From the NCBI RefSeq assembly GCF_000516985.1, contig NW_006917100.1:2097490-2161489 (forward strand): DNA of 64,000 bases, given 5' to 3'. The notes beneath the pieces were generated by a model. It ran no database searches, was not told the DNA's origin, and saw only the letters and a list, made by a program, of their open reading frames with translations. The DNA is from Pestalotiopsis fici W106-1. Its lineage: Eukaryota; Ascomycota; Sordariomycetes; Amphisphaeriales; Sporocadaceae. Made by a program: the position numbers and the translations under genes. How positions within the stretch are numbered: the stretch's first letter is position 1; each line of letters starts with the position of its first letter. Below are positions 57,906 through 64,000 of the stretch, piece after piece.

Positions 57906-60900
57906 ATTGACTGATTTCGATCTTCTACCGAGTATTGAGATTGGGTATAAAGGTCGAAAGTAAGGCCGTCTTATCGAGTCGTTCGAAAAGCCGGTCGATC
58001 GTTCTCGTAGCAAAAAGGACGAGAAGTGAAGAAAGAAAGTCTAAAAGAGGGCGCCGGATCGTCTATACGAAAGATCTGGCGGATGATCCCAAAGTAATGT
58101 CGTGGGACGAAGCAAGAGTGTGATGCCCACAGATGCTGACGGAGAATCAGATCTGTTCTATGATGGCTATCTGCACTCGCTTGTATCTAACCTCGCGGGT
58201 GTTGCAGGAATTCTACTAGGTGGAGAGCCCAGAGAGTTCCTTTAATGCTGAGGAAGAGGGGTGAAGGTTTTTTCTTGGAAAAGAAAAGAAATGGAGATGG
58301 AGGAGAGGAGGGAGGAGCGAGTGGGAGGAAAGGCTACGAGAGACTTTTTATTCAGGAATCCCTCGCTTCGGCCCAGAAATAAATTTTTTTTTATTTTTCT
58401 GGCGAGGGGCAACGACCAGATTTTTCGCCTGGGTTTTGGTGGGATGGAGGGGGAGGACTGAGAGCTGCAGGGATCTAGTCCACCAAGATAGGGCCGCTAG
58501 TCGAGAGGCCAGCAACCAGCCAAATGCACGCTCGTCAGCAAGATACGGAGGTACTTCCCGACCTCGATGCGCCTCATCCGGGACCAAGGTGCCCAATTGT
58601 CGGCCAATGATTGGATCAACTCCCCTCCTGATTCATGCCTATCGTTATCGAAGGCGGTGAGCTTCGGCGACTGCGCCTGGGTTTGCTGGAATGCGGTTGG
58701 CGGGTGTCCAGCGTAACATGCCCAAAGTTTCAGCACACAAATTGCCGTCTCATCAAAGCTCTCAGGCTTGTCAGGCTCTCTCACACTCCCCCGCCGTGCA
58801 ATGTGCTGTAGCGCAAGCGCATACTACGGCGACGGTCACAATAACTTCGCCTGTTCCACAGCCAGAGAAAAATTCTTTCGTTACGAGTGCGGGCATATGA
58901 CATCATGCGAAGCTGCTAAGCAGAGTATATTCCTCCACTCATTCATTGCAGCAGAGCATCGTAGCTGGGATTTACGAATCTGTCTTTTCCATATCAAGGC
59001 CTAGCTAGTATCGTCGGTTTTCCCATTTGCTGTCAACGTATTGGAGCTTTGATCCCCTTGGACAGTGGGTTGTCAAGGAATAAATTTGATATGGCCACCA
59101 CTGCCACCCGCCACTACGATGTACCGTCAACCAAACAAACAGCCCGAACCCGAGGAACCCTCTAGAAGAGTGAAGCTAGATCAATCATGAAGTCTAGAAG
59201 ACGTGAGGAAACTAATGTTTTAGCGTTAAGGGTCCCTCATCTGCTTGTCAATGTCCTACTGTGTACGAGCGAATCTGTAACTTGGAGTAAAATGTTCTTT
59301 TCCTGCCTTTTATGGGTGCCGCGTTGGAAACACCCACAAATCGAGCAGTATACTCCACTCTTGTACATGTTTTTTTTCAACACCGCCGCCACCCTTGGCT
59401 GCTGGCCTCCAGTACTTTTTAACTATTTTTGATGATCACTGTCTTTGTCCGAATGAGGCCACGTATCTTTGCCAGGGTAGTATGCGTATGCCGCTGCCGC
59501 TTGTGTCTAGACTACAGACTTGACAGGCAGATATGCAGACATTGACGGACGGACCTAATAAGCAGAGGACTGCACTGTCAGCCAAGATCAGCTTGCGCCG
59601 CCACACCCATTGTGAGACAAGACAAGGAGAACGAGACAATAATAGAGGACCCGCATTTGGCCCCCCCCACACATCATAAATCCGCCTTCATTCTGTCAAA
59701 AATTCCACGGATCCGAACCTTGAAATTTGGAGCAATGACAACTGATTGAGCCACCCAAAGCCAATTTTTGTTCTTCTCTTCTCTAGTTTGCTAGTGTACA
59801 ATGTCTCGGGTGAAGCTTTCCAATTGCATTAGGTTGGCGACTTGAGATCGCTGCGGCGCCCCCGAATGCTTGGTACCTGGCACATGTCTTGACGCATAAC
59901 ATTTAACGTGGTCAGTGAAATCTCGGCACGTTGCCGTCTTCAGGCGGAGTTTCCCTTCTTTATGCAAGAAGTCACATGCATACCAGCGTTTTGAGCGAAG
60001 GCAATTGTCGTCTGCATGCCCATGAGTGTTCCCAAGTTTTTAGAAATACCTCTGCTAAGCGTAAAGAAAAAATTCCTTCAGCCTATCGAAAGGCGGTTTA
60101 TGGAGATGGGGCCAAACCCCGGATTTCATCCTGGTCATCTATTTTGGACAAATCCGGGGTCGCTCACTTGCTCCGGGCTTGGATTAGGGTTGCCGCACAA
60201 ATATTTGACTGTATACACAGTCAGCCATGCCAAGCGCTAGGTCCCGAAAGATTACAATGCACATTTTCACCCGATCTTTATCTACTCTAGGATGGTAAGA
60301 GTGGTAGCGACGTCCATGAAATTCATTCAGTCGTTCTCCACCCGTTTTCTGAGTCTGGGACCATTCAGACCACGTCAAGACCCAGGTATTATATTTTACA
60401 AGTATTTTGGCCATACCTACAATTACATGGGCAAATGATGCAGGACGTTGCAATTATTTTCACAATGTGAATGAATCGACACTCTACGAACATAATGGGT
60501 ACAGTGTTAACTGCTGTGATAATGTATCCCAGTATATCTCAAGAATTAAAAGTGCTTGAGTGCTTCGGACTTTGCGAGTCAGCCCAGCCCGTATATCGTG
60601 TATGAACGCGTGACTATTCACGATGCGAATCGAGACCTCGCGAAGCCTTCCGATCTTTCCACCATGACAATTGTTCATTCAAAGCTTTGTAAAAACTCGA
60701 GGTTTAAGCTAGTGTGCCGGAAACAGTTTAACATTGAGAAATTTCATTGTTTCATTCATAGCTAACACAACTCCATTGAGCTCATTGAATTAATGGTACG
60801 CTCAGGCACGAGCAAAATGATTCTGGGGCAATCTAGAAAGCATTCAAGTCTAGATATATGAAAAAAGAAATTACAATCATATTAATTCGTGTAATCTTAC

Positions 60901-60965
60901 TCTATTTACTGTCATTGCATCACTTTTTCATCTCTCTTTCACTTGAATCAATATTCGCAGCACCT
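57906..60965. other. 3-kb region with EF3 promoter, otherwise no gene seen
   Basis: The first few hundred bases are the EF3 leader and promoter, with T-rich and GA-rich runs. Further on only short frames occur, many with homopolymers, and none shows a domain or consistent splicing. Confidence 0.5.
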
Positions 60966-63900
60966 ATGGGACAACTAAAATCAATCTCAACGCCAGCCGA
61001 GGCAGCTCAGGACTATATTAATCGGAGACTTGTCCCAACATGTGGATATGATTGGCTTCCATTCCTCACAGCACTATTTGAACGCAACAATTTTACAGGG
61101 GAAACTGGCGTGACGACTAGTAAGTATACAAAGCACTTGTGTTATAAACTCAGGGTCTCTTAAACCTACAACGCAGGTGAAGGCAGTTCAGCATACGAGA
61201 TCTATGTTCCAGAATGGACTCGGCCAGGATTTAGGAATGATCGGGAACTTGTCTTGCCAGATTGGGAATTTATAGAACGATCAGAGCTTGATGCGCCTAA
61301 ATCACTCCGTCCGGCTCTTCTACCGCAGGACATTGACCAAACTCATTCAGGCCATGACCAGAAATGGGGAGCTTACCTCGGCCAATCTGATAGCCAAAGT
61401 CGGCTAGAATCAGCAAATGGTGTTTCTCGTAAAGCCCGTCTTGCTTTACAAGTAATTCTCGACAATGCTAGTTCGGAGGAAAAGGACCGAATGATTGACT
61501 CGACGAGAGCGCGGGGATTAAGACCCCTTTTCAAAGTTGATAACACGGCGGCTATTGCAATCGAAGTACTCGAAGAGTGGAGGGTAACCAAAGAAAAGCC
61601 ATTATGGAGCGATATGTCCATGCATCCGGATATGCAACAAAATCTACGAACGACGGATTTTTCAAAGCTACAAAATCCGCATATTAAAATGAAGGAACCC
61701 TATGAAAAGTTATTTACAAATACCAAAGAAGATGAAAACTGGCAACGGTTCTTGTTCAAGGGCTTGACAATGGATGAACTAATCACGGAGGATATTCACA
61801 CCATGTCAGACTCGGTCACGCACAACCTGGACATGAACCAACCGCTCCATCCGTAAGTGGCAGTCACCACGACATCTATGAGATGGTCTCCTTCTCTCGG
61901 CGCCGGAAAAATCTAACTGTTTTCATGATTAGTTTACTCGAGAGAAACAAGTGGGAAGATCCATTCGCACGCACTTCTCAACACGATAACCCGCGTTACT
62001 TCTATGTAGGAAATGGAGGCAAAAAGGAATGGAATGCAGTGAGTAACGAGAAATCATATGTGGACTTGACCTGCTGACTGATGAGTTAGAGACGAAATAA
62101 CGAGGTTTGGGAAGCGCTACAGCCTTCCTTGCAATTCGCATCTCGTGTCCTGAATCAAAACCCCAAATTTTGGCAGGCGATAAAAGATCTCCGAACGAGA
62201 CTGCCTATTGACCCCAACCTGGATCGTCGTGTGCTTCCGAGGACTAGATGTTTGTGGAAAATGGTCCCGGTTGACGATGTAAACTCGGAATATATTCCGG
62301 CACCCGTGGCTAGCCTTCATCAAAAGCACTTTGATTTTGTCGCTCAAGTTGATCGGATTCTGGAAAATGGACTCCGTAAGTTTCTTTCTTTTATTGTTTT
62401 CTCGAAGACCCTGGGAGCCCTGTACAATGAAGCATATCCAAGTTGTTTCTTTTGAAATCTTCGTATCAGTCTGAAATCATTGATTCCCATGATCATTACA
62501 GCATTGGCTGATCGCAATAGGTTTCCGAATTGTTGACGGCCACAATTATCCACCACACAATTCGAGAAACTTTCTTGATAACAAGCATGATAGAACATGG
62601 GATCCTCAAATCCGCGAGTTTTACGGGTTTACCGAGGCAGAAGAGCGGACTCCTGGGCAATTTGAAATCCTCCTCTCTGCACAAATGATCTGGCCACTCC
62701 TTGTCCCAGAATATCGCGCTTGTGAAAAGCTCTGCTGTCATTTCATGATCGCTGTCACAATCCTTCACGAATTAATGGTAAGAAACAAGGGATGCAATCT
62801 TTCGATTTCATGAACGTTGACCCAATATGTCGCAGCATGCTACCCACTTTGCAACTGCATTCATGTGCGGCGCGCTGGGCAAAAAGTACCCTCCTAACCA
62901 TTGTAGTCGCGTGTCCGAACTTCTTGAACAAGCCGGCGCTCAGCTTTTCGACATGACTCACGCCGACGGTGAGCCGTTTTGGAAGAATGACGCATGGGCC
63001 GAGCTGGGAAGTGCTTTTGAGTACGAGACGTTTGGCATGTTGACGTGTGCTCTGCCGGTCCCGGGATTTACTTCTAGGATGATCACCTTGCAGCCCCTCT
63101 TCCTTGAGGGCTATTCTTACCCTACAGTCTTTTGTGATGACCACAGATACCTGCCGGTTGCTAGACCCATTATCGATTTCAGTCAACCCATACGAATAGA
63201 CTGGCTTGCGACTCGATTCGACCAGGGCTGGTGGGATGAGCAAGTCGTAAGATATGGTCTGGACACGGCTGGCCGGATGACAAACCCAGCAAACTCGTAC
63301 TACACTCTCATGGCATATGACTGGGCAGATGAAGAAGTATTGGCAGAAATGATGGGGGAGGATAACTACGCCTTCATGAAGACCGTTTGGACTCTGCTGC
63401 ATCGACGAGGGATGCCTGTTTTGGCTGACTACTGTAAGGGTCTCATCTGGTCAGCGGTCCCGCTCTTTGGTATCAAGTCTCGTCTTCGTGCAGAATATCA
63501 GCAGCGGGTCGTTCACAACTTCTGGGGTATCGAGGTTGACCCCATGCCCAAAGCTATGGAGGAGCTTCAGACTGCAGGCTGGCTTGGACTCAGAATTCTG
63601 GAGTGTTGGAGTAACCGAAATCATGAAGAAGGGTTTCGAGAGTGGAAGGAAAATATCCCAGGACAGCGGAATGCCTGCCGTAACCAAGACCTGAGTTCCT
63701 GGCGTAAGAAAATGAACAAACACTTCGAAGAGTACTTCACTGAGCATGGTGTGGTCCCGCAACACGTTGCCAAAATACACCATATTTATGTTAGGGAGTT
63801 TGGCAAGCTTGAACAGTATATTCATGAGTACTTCAGGCAAGGACACCAAGAGTCCCGATCTTATCTTTGGCCTTCGGACGAAGGCCAGTCGAGCGACGAG

Positions 63901-64000
63901 TTCGATTGGGTTGTCTTGACCCTAGCCGGGTATAGGAAAACAGCATCCGACATTCGTGATCTTGTCACCGGCATCGGTCAGCACCCCGTGCTTCAGAACA
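60966..64000 (+). CDS. Large unrecognised protein with HELMH zincin-like motif, 3' end outside window
   Basis: Six exons (60966-61119, 61177-61852, 61933-62038, 62090-62375, 62521-62777, 62836-64000 and beyond) join without a stop to at least 881 residues. Intron borders are canonical (57, 80, 51, 145 and 58 nt). The motif HELMH at residues 490-494, followed by ATHF, has the HExxH form of zinc metallopeptidases; an acidic run (AELGSAFE, Glu549/Glu555) 55-65 residues later could supply a third ligand. The codon for Met493 ends exon 5 and His494 begins exon 6, so the motif forms only after splicing. I do not recognise the family. The ATG at 60966 is preferred because the N terminus then looks cytosolic; an in-frame ATG at 60858 would add a hydrophobic segment that could be a signal anchor. 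Confidence 0.7.

Noticed and set aside
1..64000. CRISPR arrays, bacterial operons, Shine-Dalgarno sites or bacterial insertion sequences
   Set aside because: The sequence is eukaryotic (spliceosomal introns, 5S and tRNA introns, EF3); no regularly spaced repeat array was seen.

Overview
The window is nuclear DNA of a filamentous ascomycete, most likely a sordariomycete and probably Hypocreales. The evidence is short introns of about 50-160 nt with GTAAGT-like donors and CTAAC-like branch points, 5S rRNA genes dispersed singly among protein genes, a fungus-specific elongation factor 3, families restricted to Pezizomycotina (DUF3433, DUF3176, LysM proteins), and a highly reducing polyketide synthase. 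The species cannot be named from this sequence.

Region 1 (1-21 kb) is accessory and partly decayed. It holds a broken DUF3433 membrane protein cut by the left edge, a damaged multi-LysM gene between two diverged direct repeats, a divergent 5S rRNA gene, a SET/MYND-type gene, an UNC93-like transporter, a GNAT acetyltransferase, an ATP-grasp ligase, a DUF3176 gene with one frameshift, a canonical 5S gene, a CYP505-type P450 relic, an aldehyde dehydrogenase pseudogene and a small hypothetical ORF. Gaps are long here, up to 3 kb.

Region 2 (22-31 kb) is one intact 12-exon polyketide synthase of about 2,515 residues with KS-AT-DH-MT-ER-KR-ACP and no release domain. A catalytic Asp of its dehydratase appears to be replaced by Thr. 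A second canonical 5S gene and an intron-containing tRNA-Glu follow it.

Region 3 (33-58 kb) is compact and mostly housekeeping: a TauD-type dioxygenase, a nuclear-looking hypothetical protein, a DHA1 MFS transporter, an Ufe1/syntaxin-18 SNARE, aspartate aminotransferase, a macro-domain protein, an F-box protein, tRNA-Met, a secreted SGNH esterase, a secreted aspartic protease with a probable nested (twin) intron, a zinc alcohol dehydrogenase and elongation factor 3. All models here close in frame once introns are removed. A perfect 43-bp inverted repeat lies upstream of the alcohol dehydrogenase.

Region 4 (58-64 kb) is 3 kb of apparently empty DNA and then a large protein, cut by the right edge, with an HELMH zinc-protease-like motif split by an intron.

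The polyketide synthase, the CYP505 and ALDH relics, the TauD enzyme and the MFS transporter could be remains of a metabolite cluster, but this is inference. The most unusual signals are the twin intron, the 5S variant whose helices are kept by paired substitutions, the unrecognised HExxH protein, the PKS active-site substitution and the inverted repeat.
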